A DNA stretch of 41,320 nt from RGIG3994 sp964461635 (GTDB lineage: Bacteria; Bacillota; Clostridia; Oscillospirales; CAG-272), in the NCBI GenBank assembly GCA_964461635.1, contig CAYWVC010000007.1, positions 1 through 41,320 on the forward strand. Direction: 5' to 3'. This document shows positions 18,031-26,293 of this stretch, one piece after another (positions within the stretch are counted from its first letter, which is position 1; each line of letters starts with the position of its first letter). The notes beneath the pieces were generated by a model. It was not told the origin of the DNA, ran no database searches, and worked only from the letters and a program-made list of their open reading frames with translations. A program made the position numbers and the translations under genes.

Positions 18031-18736
18031 GCTGTGGAACCCTTGGCACGGATGCAAGAGGTACAGCGAGGGCTGTCTTAACTGCTACGTGTTCAGGATA
18101 GACGGCGGTATTTCGCGCGATGCCGAGCGTGTGGTGCGCAATTCGTCGTTTGATCTGCCGCTTCGCCGACAAGCCGGGGGATATAAGATAAAGTCGGGAG
18201 AACGGGTATATACCTGCCTTTCTTCCGACTTTTTCCTTGATACCGCCGATGAATGGCGGGCTGAGGCGTGGGCGATCATTCGCTCTCGCCCGGACGTTGA
18301 TTTTATAATAATAACCAAGAGGATATTGAGGTTTACGGAGGGATTGCCGTGCGATTGGGGGGACGGGTACCCGAATGTCACCGTTTCCGTCACCTGCGAG
18401 AACCAACGCCGCGCCGACGAGCGCCTGCCGTATTTTCTTTCTTTGCCGATAGCTCATCGCGAGATCATTTGTGAGCCTCTGCTCGGTGAGATCGACCTCT
18501 CACCTTACCTTAGCGACGGCATAGAGCGCGTAACGGTCGGCGGAGAATCGGGGGACGGTGCACGGGTGTGCGATTTCGATTGGGTGCTTACCGTGCGCGA
18601 TGCCTGCGCGACGGCGCACGTGCCCTTTCATTTCAAGCAGACCGGTGCCTGCTTCAGAAAGGGCGGTAGGGTATTTCACGTTCCGCGCCGCGAACAGCAG
18701 GAGCAGGCGAGGCGCGCGGGGATTGACCTCAATTGA
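18023..18736 (+). CDS. DUF5131 (phage Gp37/Gp68 family) protein
   Basis: A 237-aa protein with the family signature WNPWHGC...S.GC.NCY at its N-terminus (Cys11, Cys18, Cys21). The three cysteines may bind a metal or an iron-sulfur cluster, reminiscent of radical-SAM enzymes, though the spacing is not the classical one. Other family motifs visible are IITKR, EPLLGEIDL, VTVGGESG and FHFKQTG. The biochemical function of the family is not established. It overlaps nrdR by 8 bp, and its stop overlaps the end of the convergent enolase gene by 8 bp, so no intergenic terminator is possible. No neighbouring phage genes are present. Confidence 0.85.
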   Translation: MSELWNPWHGCKRYSEGCLNCYVFRIDGGISRDAERVVRNSSFDLPLRRQAGGYKIKSGERVYTCLSSDFFLDTADEWRAEAWAIIRSRPDVDFIIITKRILRFTEGLPCDWGDGYPNVTVSVTCENQRRADERLPYFLSLPIAHREIICEPLLGEIDLSPYLSDGIERVTVGGESGDGARVCDFDWVLTVRDACATAHVPFHFKQTGACFRKGGRVFHVPRREQQEQARRAGIDLN

Positions 18737-20000
18737 AGCCGTAGGTGGCTCCGGAATTCAGCGAAGCCTCAATTCTTAACAAGCGGTTGTACTTTGCCAC
18801 GCGTTCGCCGCGGCAGGGTGCGCCGCTTTTTATATAGGGTGCGGCGGTCGCGACCGCGATGTCGGAGAGGGTGGTGTCCTCCGTTTCGCCCGAACGGTGC
18901 GAGAGGATGAAGCGGTATCCCGAGTCCTTCGCAAGGTGGATAACGTCAAGCGTTTCGGACAGTGTGCCGATCTGATTGGGCTTTATGAGTATCGCGTTCG
19001 CGGCACCGGCGCGTATGCCCTCCCTCAAGCGCTCGGTATTGGTCACGAAGAGGTCGTCGCCCACGAGCATAACGTCGTTCCCGAGCCTTTTTGTCAGTGC
19101 CGACCAGCCCTCAAAGTCGCGTTGATCCAAGCCGTCCTCAACCGAGAGGATCGGGTACTTCCGACAGAGCTCTTCTACGTAGGAGATCATTTCATCACGC
19201 GTTTTTTCTATCCGCCGCTTCGGGAGCTCGTATCGGTTGTTTTCGGGGGCGAACCATTCGCTCGTCGCCATATCGAGCCCGATCTTTACCCGATCGGTGT
19301 CATATCCCGCTTTGCCGATTGCCCGTACGAGCAGGTCGAGCGCTTCCTCGTCCGAAGTGAGGTCGGGCGCAAAGCCTCCCTCGTCGCCGACCGTAGAGGC
19401 GAGCTTTTTCTTTTTCAGGAGCTCGCCGAGCGCGTGATATATCTCGCTCCCCATACGCAAAGCGTCCGAAAAACGCTCGGCACCGATCGGAACGATCATA
19501 AACTCCTGTATTTCCACGTTGTTGGAGGCGTGTGCACCGCCGTTCAGCACGTTCATCATCGGTATCGGCAGACGGTAGGTGTCAGCCCCGCCGAGGTAGC
19601 GGTATATCGGCACGCCGTAATAATTTGCCGCCGCACGTGCGGCGGCAAGCGAGACGGCAAGCGTCGCGTTTGCGCCGAGCAGGGATTTGTCTGCCGTGGA
19701 ATCGAGCTCAAGAAGGATTCTGTCTATCTCGTGCTGTTCGGTGGCACAGACTCCGCTTACGGCGGGCGATATCTTGCGGCAGACGGCGTAGACCGCCTCA
19801 AGCACTCCCTTGCCGTTGAATCGGGTCTTATCTCCGTCACGCTTTTCCTTCGCCTCGTATATTCCGGTCGACGCGCCCGAGGGCACACCGGCAACTCCGA
19901 CCGTTCCGTCGGCGAGGAAGACGGTCGCCTCCAAGGTGGGATCCCCGCGGGAATCGAGGATCTCGCGGGCGGTGCATCTGACTATCTGAGGTTTTTGCAT
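18729..20000 (-). CDS. eno: Enolase
   Basis: Phosphopyruvate hydratase of glycolysis (2-phosphoglycerate to phosphoenolpyruvate), 423 aa, cytosolic. Diagnostic motifs include AREILDSRGDPTLE near the N-terminus, GVPSGASTG, NVEIQEFMIVP, LSVEDGLDQRD, VGDDLFVTN, ILIKPNQIGT and SHRSGETEDT, the last three carrying magnesium and catalytic residues. The start at 20000 is set by the family N-terminus; the frame is open upstream to 20195, but those residues are unrelated to enolases. No Shine-Dalgarno lies at normal spacing; an AAGGAAG sits about 34 nt upstream beyond a hairpin. The gene is monocistronic, and its 3' end overlaps the DUF5131 gene. Confidence 0.97.
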   Translation of the reverse strand: MQKPQIVRCTAREILDSRGDPTLEATVFLADGTVGVAGVPSGASTGIYEAKEKRDGDKTRFNGKGVLEAVYAVCRKISPAVSGVCATEQHEIDRILLELDSTADKSLLGANATLAVSLAAARAAANYYGVPIYRYLGGADTYRLPIPMMNVLNGGAHASNNVEIQEFMIVPIGAERFSDALRMGSEIYHALGELLKKKKLASTVGDEGGFAPDLTSDEEALDLLVRAIGKAGYDTDRVKIGLDMATSEWFAPENNRYELPKRRIEKTRDEMISYVEELCRKYPILSVEDGLDQRDFEGWSALTKRLGNDVMLVGDDLFVTNTERLREGIRAGAANAILIKPNQIGTLSETLDVIHLAKDSGYRFILSHRSGETEDTTLSDIAVATAAPYIKSGAPCRGERVAKYNRLLRIEASLNSGATYGFN

Positions 20001-20011
20001 ATCAATACCGC

Positions 20012-20040
20012 AGCTCCCACGTCTGTGGGAGCTTCCTTTC
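20012..20040 (-). promoter_or_regulatory. Hairpin between Shine-Dalgarno-like sequence and eno start codon
   Basis: On the minus-strand mRNA the order is AAGGAAG (20040-20034 region), then a 9-bp stem AGCTCCCAC/GTGGGAGCT (20012-20033, 4-nt loop), then 11 nt, then ATG. Folding the hairpin would bring the purine-rich site to near-normal distance from the start. Confidence 0.45.
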
Positions 20041-20126
20041 TTGCATAATGTAGGTCCGATCATAGTATTTGACTGCCGCGGCGTAAATATTCCCGCGGAA
20101 TTCACCCGAAATTCGGCTTTGCGTGG

Positions 20127-20155
20127 TTGATTTTCACCGCGATATATGATACAAT
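20127..20155 (+). promoter_or_regulatory. Candidate promoter of the 20212-26287 gene run
   Basis: TTGATT (20127-20132), 17-bp spacer, TACAAT (20150-20155). Each box matches consensus at four or five positions. It lies 57 bp before the first gene start. Confidence 0.6.
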
Positions 20156-20168
20156 TAATATATCTGTA

Positions 20169-20191
20169 AAAAGCGGCCGTTTGCCGCTTTT
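20169..20191 (+). other. Leader stem-loop before the 20212 gene
   Basis: AAAAGCGGC (20169-20177) pairs with GCCGCTTTT (20183-20191) around CGTTT, just downstream of the predicted transcription start. The four-T end gives it a weak terminator-like look on either strand, so it could be an attenuator or a stability hairpin. Confidence 0.35.
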
Positions 20192-20211
20192 GCAACGGAA
20201 CGGAGAATGAA

Positions 20212-20712
20212 ATGCTTTATTCCTATACGCCGAGTGCCCATAAACGCAGGGGCGTGCTGTTGTCCATTCTTTGCTTTGCCGTTGGGGCGGCGCTCTTCGT
20301 GCCGTTACGTGATGCCGAAACGGTGCAGCTCGTTATGCGATGCATGGCACCCGTTGCCTTTTTCTGCGGCATCGTGACAGCCGACAGATTTTTGATATTG
20401 GAGTATACATACAGCCTGTCGGAGGATGATGCGACCGGTGAAACGGTATTTTCGGTCACCGAGCGACGGTTTGCCCGTTGCGTTACGGTCTGTTGCGTGC
20501 CCGTAAGCTCGGTGAAGGAGGTAGCTCCCGCCGAGGGGAGACGCTCGGCATACCGACCTGTGAAGGGCACTGAAAGGTATTCATACTGTCCCGGGGTCCT
20601 TTTGCGGCGGGGCAGACTTGCCTTGCTTATCGAGGACGGCGACGGATGCTCCGAGGTGCTTATTCTTGCAGATAACGGACTTAAACGGGCGCTTTATGCG
20701 CTTTGCGGATAA
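20212..20712 (+). CDS. Hypothetical membrane protein
   Basis: A 166-aa protein with no family I recognise. Two hydrophobic segments near the N-terminus, about residues 14-31 (GVLLSILCFAVGAALFVP) and 44-62 (CMAPVAFFCGIVTADRFLI), precede a soluble domain with short strands (YTYSLSEDDATGETVFSVTE, GRLALLIEDGDG). The overall shape resembles small proteins with two helices followed by a PH-like beta domain, but this is only an impression. Start 20212 follows AACGGAGAATGAA. It is the first gene after the candidate promoter, and the ribulokinase start lies 36 bp downstream of its stop. Confidence 0.6.
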   Translation: MLYSYTPSAHKRRGVLLSILCFAVGAALFVPLRDAETVQLVMRCMAPVAFFCGIVTADRFLILEYTYSLSEDDATGETVFSVTERRFARCVTVCCVPVSSVKEVAPAEGRRSAYRPVKGTERYSYCPGVLLRRGRLALLIEDGDGCSEVLILADNGLKRALYALCG

Positions 20713-20748
20713 AAATTGTGTCGCCGACGGCGACGGAACGGAGTTTTT

Positions 20749-22401
20749 ATGGCGGATAAATATACGATAGGAGTGGATTTCGGCACGCTTTCCGGGCGGG
20801 CTTTGCTCGTGCGTGTTTCGGATGGGGAGGAGCTTGCCACACGCGTGATGGATTACCGTCACGGCGTGATGGATAAGTATCTTGCCTCAAGCGGGGAACC
20901 TCTCCCGCACGACTTCGCGCTCCAGGATCCTCACGACTATATTGAGGTGCTTGAATATATTATTCCGGGCGTTATTGCCGATGCCGCAGTGGATCCTGCG
21001 GATATAATAGGTATAGGGGTCGATTTTACCTGCTGTACCGTGTTGCCGGTACGCGCCGACGGCACGCCGCTCTGCTTTGAGGAGAGGTTCAAAAACGAGC
21101 CCTACGCCTACGCCAAGCTGTGGAAGCACCACGCGGCACAGCCGTATGCCGATCGGATCACGGAGGTAGCGTCGGAGCTTGAGCCCGAGCGCTTGGCGGC
21201 GGCGGGCGGCAAGGCATCGAGCGAATGGCTCTTCCCGAAGATATGGGAGACGCTGGATAAGGCACCCGAGGTGTATTCCGAGACGGCGTACTTCCTTGAG
21301 GCGGGAGACTTCATCAACCTCCTGCTCACGGGAAGGGTGACGAAGAGCTATACGTACGCCTCGGCAAAGGCTATGTACGACTTTGACGGGGGATATCCGT
21401 CAAAGCGATTCTTCGCCGCGCTTGATCCTCGGCTTGAGAACCTTGTGGAGGATAAGCTGAACGCCCCGATAATATTTACCGGCGGGCAAGCGGGTAAGGT
21501 TTGTGCCGAGGCATCAAGGCGGCTCGGTTTGAGCGAGAATACGGTGGTAGCCTGCGCTCAGCCCGACGCGCACGTCGCGCCCGCGGCACTCAATATGCAT
21601 CATGCGGGGGATATGTGCGCGATAATGGGGACGTCGTCCTGCTATATGCTGATAGACGACAAGCACCGCCACGTAACCGGAATATGCGGTATTCTGCGCG
21701 ACAGCCTGACGCCCGGCTTCTGGGGCTATGAATCGGGGCTGTGCTGTGTCGGCGATGCCTTTGCTTGGGCGGCGGAGAATATCGCCCCGGCGACTTACCG
21801 TGACGAGGCGGATGCCCTCGGAATTTCGGTGCTTCAGCTCCTTATAAAGAAGGCTTCGCTGAAGCGTCCGGGTGAGACCGGGCTGGTCGCACTTGATTGG
21901 TTGAACGGCAATCGCAACGTGCTTGTGGATTCCTCGCTGTCGGCTATGATCGTGGGAATGGACCTTCGCACCTCGCCGGAGGATATTATGCGCGCACTTA
22001 TAGAGGCGACCGCCTTCGGCACGCGAGTTATAACCGAGACGATCGAGTCGAGCGGCGTTGAGATCAAGCGCCTTATTGCCGCGGGAGGCATCGCGCGGAA
22101 GGATCCGTTTACTATGCAGCTTTACGCCGACGTGTTGAAGAAGGATATAATTATCGCTTCCTCCAAGCAGGTGCCCGCAATGGCGTCTGCCGTTTACGCG
22201 GCGGTATCGGCGGGCGAGGAGCTTATTCCCTGTATGGAGCGTATGAGCAAGCTCTCCGACACCGTGTATCACCCGATAGCGGAGAATTCCGCGGTTTACG
22301 ATAAGCTGTACGACGAGTATTGCACACTTTACGATTATTTCGGCAGAGGTGGGAACGACGTGATGAAGCGCCTTCGCGCGATACGCGGGGACGCAAAATG
22401 A
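20749..22401 (+). CDS. araB: L-ribulokinase (FGGY family)
   Basis: Phosphorylates L-ribulose to L-ribulose 5-phosphate in arabinose catabolism, 550 aa, the usual length. The N-terminus YTIGVDFGTLSGRALLV, HGVMDKYL, ALQDPHDYIEVL and VDFTCCTVLPV are characteristic of AraB within the FGGY kinases. Later features are AQPDAHVAPA, MGTSSCYMLI (phosphate-binding region) and IAAGGIARKDPF near the C-terminal ATP domain. Start 20749 follows ACGGAACGGAG; an upstream in-frame start at 20716 would add an Arg-rich stretch with no site. Arabinose isomerase and epimerase genes are not in the window, so the pathway partners must lie elsewhere. Confidence 0.93.
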   Translation: MADKYTIGVDFGTLSGRALLVRVSDGEELATRVMDYRHGVMDKYLASSGEPLPHDFALQDPHDYIEVLEYIIPGVIADAAVDPADIIGIGVDFTCCTVLPVRADGTPLCFEERFKNEPYAYAKLWKHHAAQPYADRITEVASELEPERLAAAGGKASSEWLFPKIWETLDKAPEVYSETAYFLEAGDFINLLLTGRVTKSYTYASAKAMYDFDGGYPSKRFFAALDPRLENLVEDKLNAPIIFTGGQAGKVCAEASRRLGLSENTVVACAQPDAHVAPAALNMHHAGDMCAIMGTSSCYMLIDDKHRHVTGICGILRDSLTPGFWGYESGLCCVGDAFAWAAENIAPATYRDEADALGISVLQLLIKKASLKRPGETGLVALDWLNGNRNVLVDSSLSAMIVGMDLRTSPEDIMRALIEATAFGTRVITETIESSGVEIKRLIAAGGIARKDPFTMQLYADVLKKDIIIASSKQVPAMASAVYAAVSAGEELIPCMERMSKLSDTVYHPIAENSAVYDKLYDEYCTLYDYFGRGGNDVMKRLRAIRGDAK

Positions 22402-22426
22402 TACGGAGCAGAAGGAGCTTTCTTTG

Positions 22427-23188
22427 ATGGCAAGAGCAAAATGGCGGATAGCCGGTAGGATACTTAAATACGTCGGCATTATCTTAATATTTACCGTAAC
22501 GGGTTTCCTTATCTGGCGTATGCTTTCGTCGGGGGATCCGTCGAGCGTCAAGCGCCTTACGGTGAACGAAAAGGTTGTTTCGGCGTACGATGCGTCGGAG
22601 GACGGCGAGCTCTATATGTATTATCAGGGGCAGGCGAGCATAACCTACGGCGAGAACAATTACGGCTACTTTTCGGTATCGCAGGTGGCGATAATTCCCG
22701 ATGCGCATCAGATACAGCTTGTGATCAGGTATAACAACAGCACCCTGCGCAGCATTGCGGAGGATCTGGGGCTTGACAGCGTGCCCGACCGCGATGCGGA
22801 TATCTTTGACGTGACGTTGGCAGTGAGCACCGACCTCACTCCCGAAGACGATACCGATAATGCGTGGAGTGCCGCCGAGCACCCCGAGAGCGTGTCGGAG
22901 CAGGTCTATTATCCCTCATCCGAGGTATTGAAGGATAAAAAGAACGTTTACAATTACCGAAAATACGTCTTTGAAGGAGTGGATATAGACGATCTGACCC
23001 TTGCGGTCTACGTTGATATAAGATATACGGGCGGCGGTGAGGCAAACTACGGCGAGCCCCCGATGGGCACGCTGTGTATATACGACTATAAGTCGAGCAA
23101 CGTGCAGAGAAAGCTGAGCTCCGCCGATCGGGACGCGATACTTGACTTCAAACGGAAGAACGGCGATTCCGCAAATACGGAGGGATAG
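22427..23188 (+). CDS. Hypothetical membrane-anchored extracytoplasmic protein
   Basis: A 253-aa protein with a basic N-terminus, one transmembrane helix at about residues 13-31 (YVGIILIFTVTGFLIWRML), and an outside domain rich in beta strands and acidic residues (YGYFSVSQVAIIPDAHQIQL, TLAVYVDIRYTGGG). Family not recognised. The start is ATG 22427, nine bases after AAGGAG; a TTG one codon earlier is possible. It lies between araB and cysE with short gaps, so it is likely co-transcribed, though the context gives no functional link. Confidence 0.65.
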   Translation: MARAKWRIAGRILKYVGIILIFTVTGFLIWRMLSSGDPSSVKRLTVNEKVVSAYDASEDGELYMYYQGQASITYGENNYGYFSVSQVAIIPDAHQIQLVIRYNNSTLRSIAEDLGLDSVPDRDADIFDVTLAVSTDLTPEDDTDNAWSAAEHPESVSEQVYYPSSEVLKDKKNVYNYRKYVFEGVDIDDLTLAVYVDIRYTGGGEANYGEPPMGTLCIYDYKSSNVQRKLSSADRDAILDFKRKNGDSANTEG

Positions 23189-23192
23189 GACT

Positions 23193-23948
23193 ATGGATCT
23201 GAAAAAATGCGCGGCTTGCCGTGAGCGATGCGCGTCGGGCGAGCTCCTGATTGGGCTTTCACGCCTGTCGGAGAGGGGACGGCAGCTTGCGTCCGAGATA
23301 GCCTCGGAGGTGGAGGCGGTGCGCCGCCGCGACCCTGCGGCTCGCAGTAACGTGGAGGTGTTGCTCCTCTATTCAGGGGTACACGCGCTGATGGCTTACC
23401 GTGTGGCGCATAAGCTCTATATCTCAAAGCATTATTTCTCGGCGAGGGCGGTCAGCCAGCTTGCAAGATTCGTAACGGGGATTGAGATACACCCGGGCGC
23501 GAAGATAGGCAAGGGACTGTTCATAGATCACGGAACGGGAGTGGTCATCGGCGAGACGACCGAGATAGGCGACGACTGTACGATCTATCAGGGGGTCACG
23601 CTCGGCGGAACGGGAAAGGACGTCGGAAAGCGGCATCCGACCCTCGGCGACGGGGTAATGATAGGCTCGGGGGCAAAGGTTCTCGGTCCCGTCGTTATCG
23701 GGAGCAACTCAAAGATAGCCTCGGGTGCCGTCGTGCTCCGTGATATACCGCCCGACAGCACGGCGGTCGGTATGCCGGCTCGGGTCGTGCGCAAGAGCGG
23801 ACGGCGGGTCAGCGACGATATGGATCAGATACACGTGCCCGACCCGGTGGCGCAGGAGCTGCGCCGTCTTGAACGCAAGATAGCAAGGCTGGAGACCGAG
23901 CTCGCCTCGGTCAAGGCCGGAAAAGATAAAGAAAAGAAGGACGACTGA
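23193..23948 (+). CDS. cysE: Serine O-acetyltransferase
   Basis: Makes O-acetylserine from serine and acetyl-CoA, the first committed step of cysteine synthesis, 251 aa. The alpha-helical N-domain (RRRDPAARSNVEVLLLYSGVHAL) is followed by the left-handed beta-helix of hexapeptide repeats with HPGAKIGKGLFIDHGTGVV and YQGVTLGGTG. The last 35 residues form a short coiled coil. Odd features: about 40 residues precede the usual N-domain and carry CAACRERC, a cluster of three cysteines (Cys6, Cys9, Cys13) not typical of the family. Start 23193 follows GGAGGGATAGGA and is 4 bp after the previous stop; cysS follows after one base, the classical Firmicute pairing. Confidence 0.93.
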   Translation: MDLKKCAACRERCASGELLIGLSRLSERGRQLASEIASEVEAVRRRDPAARSNVEVLLLYSGVHALMAYRVAHKLYISKHYFSARAVSQLARFVTGIEIHPGAKIGKGLFIDHGTGVVIGETTEIGDDCTIYQGVTLGGTGKDVGKRHPTLGDGVMIGSGAKVLGPVVIGSNSKIASGAVVLRDIPPDSTAVGMPARVVRKSGRRVSDDMDQIHVPDPVAQELRRLERKIARLETELASVKAGKDKEKKDD

Positions 23949-23949
23949 A

Positions 23950-25368
23950 ATGCAGATATATAATTCACTTACGAGAAAAAAAGAGGAGCTCGTCCCCGTC
24001 GAGCCCGGGAAGATCAAGATGTACACCTGCGGTCCCACCGTGTATCACTTCGCGCATATCGGAAATTTGCGCTCGTATATTATGGAGGACGTGCTGGAGA
24101 GATACCTTCGCTACTCGGGCTACGACGTGACGCGGGTTATGAACATCACCGACGTCGGGCATCTGACGAGTGATGCCGACACCGGCGAGGATAAGATGCT
24201 TAAGGGCGCACGCCGCGAGCATAAAACGGTTTTGGAGATAGCACAGTTTTATACCGATGCCTTCTTTGAGGATTGCCGCAAGCTCAATATCAAGACTCCC
24301 GACGTCGTTCAGCCCGCGACGGGTTGTATCGACGATTTTATCCGGGTAATATCCTCCCTGCTTGAGAAGGGCTATGCCTATATTGCGGGCGGCAACGTTT
24401 ATTTCGATACCTCAAAGCTTGAAAAGTATTACGTTTTCAACGATTTTGAGGAGGAGGATCTTGCCGTTGGCGTCCGTGAGGGAGTCGAGGGTGACGAGAA
24501 CAAGCGCAACAAGGCGGATTTCGTGCTTTGGTTTACGAAGTCGAAGTTCGACGACCAGGAGCTTAAGTGGGACAGCCCGTGGGGAGTCGGATACCCCGGC
24601 TGGCATATCGAGTGCTCCTGCATCAGTATGAGGTACCTCGGCGAGACGCTTGACATTCACTGCGGGGGGATTGACAATGCCTTCCCGCACCATACCAACG
24701 AGATCGCGCAGAGCGAGGCGTACCTCGGTCACCCGTGGTGTCATTATTGGTTCCACGTTTATCACCTCAATACGACGAGCGGAAAGATGAGCAAATCCTC
24801 GGGGGAGTTCCTTACCGTGTCGTTGCTGGAGAGCAAGGGCTACGCGCCCGCGGTCTACCGCTTCTTCTGTATGCAATCGCATTATCGCCGTTCGCTTGTG
24901 TTCTCCTACGAGGGACTTGATAACGCGCGCACCGCGTACGATAAGCTCGTTGCCCGTGTGGCGGCCTTGAAAGAGGGCGGCGAGGTCGATACGGCGGCTG
25001 CCGATGCGCTCCGTGCGGGCTTCACCTCGGCACTTGACAACGATCTCAACACCTCGCTTGCGGTCACGGCTTACTACGACGTGCTGAAGGCCGACGTGAA
25101 CGACGCGACGAAGCTTTCCTTGCTCGGCGAATTTGAGAGCGTTTTGCAGCTCGGAATATTTGAGTCGGTGAAGGCATTGAAGGAGAAGCAGGCTGTCGCC
25201 GCCGCTCCCGCCGAGGGCGATGGATGGATACTTGAGCTTATTGCGGCAAGAGCCGAGGCAAAGAAGGCGAAGAACTATGCCGAGGCGGACCGTATCAGAC
25301 AGGAGTTAGCCTCACGCGGGGTCACTCTCATCGACACCAAGGAAGGCACGACCTATAAGAAGAATTAA
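23950..25368 (+). CDS. cysS: Cysteinyl-tRNA synthetase
   Basis: Class I aminoacyl-tRNA synthetase charging tRNA-Cys, 472 aa, normal length. MYTCGPTVYHFAHIGNLR holds a zinc-ligand cysteine (Cys27) and the HIGH-type motif in its HIGN form. GWHIECSCISM and HHTNEIAQSE supply further zinc ligands. KMSKSSGEFLTV (near residue 278) is the KMSKS loop. The C-terminal region (AEAKKAKNYAEADRIRQEL) is the DALR-type anticodon region. The start is one base after the cysE stop, with AAGAAGGA inside the end of cysE, so the two are translationally coupled. No T-box leader is visible upstream of this pair. Confidence 0.97.
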   Translation: MQIYNSLTRKKEELVPVEPGKIKMYTCGPTVYHFAHIGNLRSYIMEDVLERYLRYSGYDVTRVMNITDVGHLTSDADTGEDKMLKGARREHKTVLEIAQFYTDAFFEDCRKLNIKTPDVVQPATGCIDDFIRVISSLLEKGYAYIAGGNVYFDTSKLEKYYVFNDFEEEDLAVGVREGVEGDENKRNKADFVLWFTKSKFDDQELKWDSPWGVGYPGWHIECSCISMRYLGETLDIHCGGIDNAFPHHTNEIAQSEAYLGHPWCHYWFHVYHLNTTSGKMSKSSGEFLTVSLLESKGYAPAVYRFFCMQSHYRRSLVFSYEGLDNARTAYDKLVARVAALKEGGEVDTAAADALRAGFTSALDNDLNTSLAVTAYYDVLKADVNDATKLSLLGEFESVLQLGIFESVKALKEKQAVAAAPAEGDGWILELIAARAEAKKAKNYAEADRIRQELASRGVTLIDTKEGTTYKKN

Positions 25369-25377
25369 GGTGACGGT

Positions 25378-25899
25378 ATGGGAAAGCTTTTAAAAAAATA
25401 CCGCGAAATCATCGTATATATCGGCGTCGGACTGCTGACGACGGTCGTGGCGTACGGAGTGAGATTTGCTATTCTTTATCCCGTGTCGGCGGCAATGTCG
25501 CTCGATCTGGCGGATAATTCGGATCACCGCGTGGCTATTCTGCGCACGGTGGCGATCAGCGCGGGATGGGTCGCGGGCGTGATATTTGCCTTTTTCACTA
25601 ACAAGTCGTGGGTGTTCCGCGACGGTGAAAACCGACGGGGCAGGGTAGCGCGACAGTTCGGGGCGTTCGTGCTCTCGCGCCTCGGTACGTACTTTGTGGA
25701 GTGGGGGATCGGCGTGCTGGTGCCTATGCTCCTTGTTAGCTTGGGCTTCACTGCGTTCCGTCTGATCTTGGATATCGACGCCGATATGGTGGCTACCTGT
25801 ATATCGGTAGTCGTCGTCACCGTATTAAACTATATTTTAAGTAAACTGCTCGTTTTCAGAAAGAAAAAGAGTAAGGAAAAGGAGAATGAAAATGGCTAA
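25378..25899 (+). CDS. GtrA-like membrane protein
   Basis: A 173-aa protein with four predicted transmembrane helices, as in the GtrA/DPMS1 family, whose members are thought to help move lipid-linked sugars across the membrane for glycosylation of the cell surface. Family features seen are VGLLTTVVAYGVRFAIL in the first helix, FFTNKSWVF after the second, and a basic C-terminal tail (FRKKKSKEKENENG). GGTGACGG precedes the ATG, 9 bp after cysS. The end overlaps secB by 8 bp. No glycosyltransferase partner is nearby. Confidence 0.88.
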   Translation: MGKLLKKYREIIVYIGVGLLTTVVAYGVRFAILYPVSAAMSLDLADNSDHRVAILRTVAISAGWVAGVIFAFFTNKSWVFRDGENRRGRVARQFGAFVLSRLGTYFVEWGIGVLVPMLLVSLGFTAFRLILDIDADMVATCISVVVVTVLNYILSKLLVFRKKKSKEKENENG

Positions 25900-26287
25900 A
25901 GTAAAGCTTTTGAGCCATTCGGCAACCGAATTGAGCCTGATAAATAATTTAAAGGGATCCGAATCTATCGAGCTGACCAACCGTTGCTCGTACAATCTCG
26001 GGCGCTCGCCCAACCGCAACTGCCGCGGGGAGATGTCGGTCGAGGTGTTCAACAAGAACGCGCCCGAGAGCTTTTGCATCAAGGTGAAGCTCGTCGGGAT
26101 CTTCCTTGAGGAGGACAACGCCCAGCCCGACGACGTTCACAAGACGACGTACCGTATGCTTTTCCCGTATGCCCGTGCGCTTGTGACCTCGCTGACCGTG
26201 GCGGCGAACGTTCCGCCCCTCTTCCTGCCCGATATCAACATTGACGGGCAGAGCATCTACGTCGTGGAAAATCCGAAAAAAAGCTGA
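25892..26287 (+). CDS. secB: SecB-like protein-export chaperone
   Basis: A 131-aa protein whose C-terminal half matches the SecB fold as I know it from Firmicute homologues: LFPYARALVTSLTVAANVPPLFLPDINID. The N-terminal strands (ESIELTNRCSYNL, GEMSVEVFNKN, FCIKVKLVGIF) fit the beta-sheet that binds unfolded precursors. In proteobacteria SecB hands preproteins to SecA; in Firmicutes such homologues are sporadic and sometimes linked to toxin-antitoxin systems, but no toxin gene is beside this one. Start 25892 sits 7 nt after AAAAGGAG; ATG 25886 is too close to that site. It ends the plus-strand run begun at 20212. Confidence 0.78.
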   Translation: MAKVKLLSHSATELSLINNLKGSESIELTNRCSYNLGRSPNRNCRGEMSVEVFNKNAPESFCIKVKLVGIFLEEDNAQPDDVHKTTYRMLFPYARALVTSLTVAANVPPLFLPDINIDGQSIYVVENPKKS

Positions 26288-26293
26288 GAAAAA

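Noticed and set aside
18897..20048. Long open frame antisense to enolase
   Set aside because: Mirror of a highly conserved gene; the enolase assignment is certain.
20001..20195. Upstream extension of enolase
   Set aside because: The extra residues are not found in enolases, and the stretch contains a leader hairpin and AT-rich promoter-like DNA.
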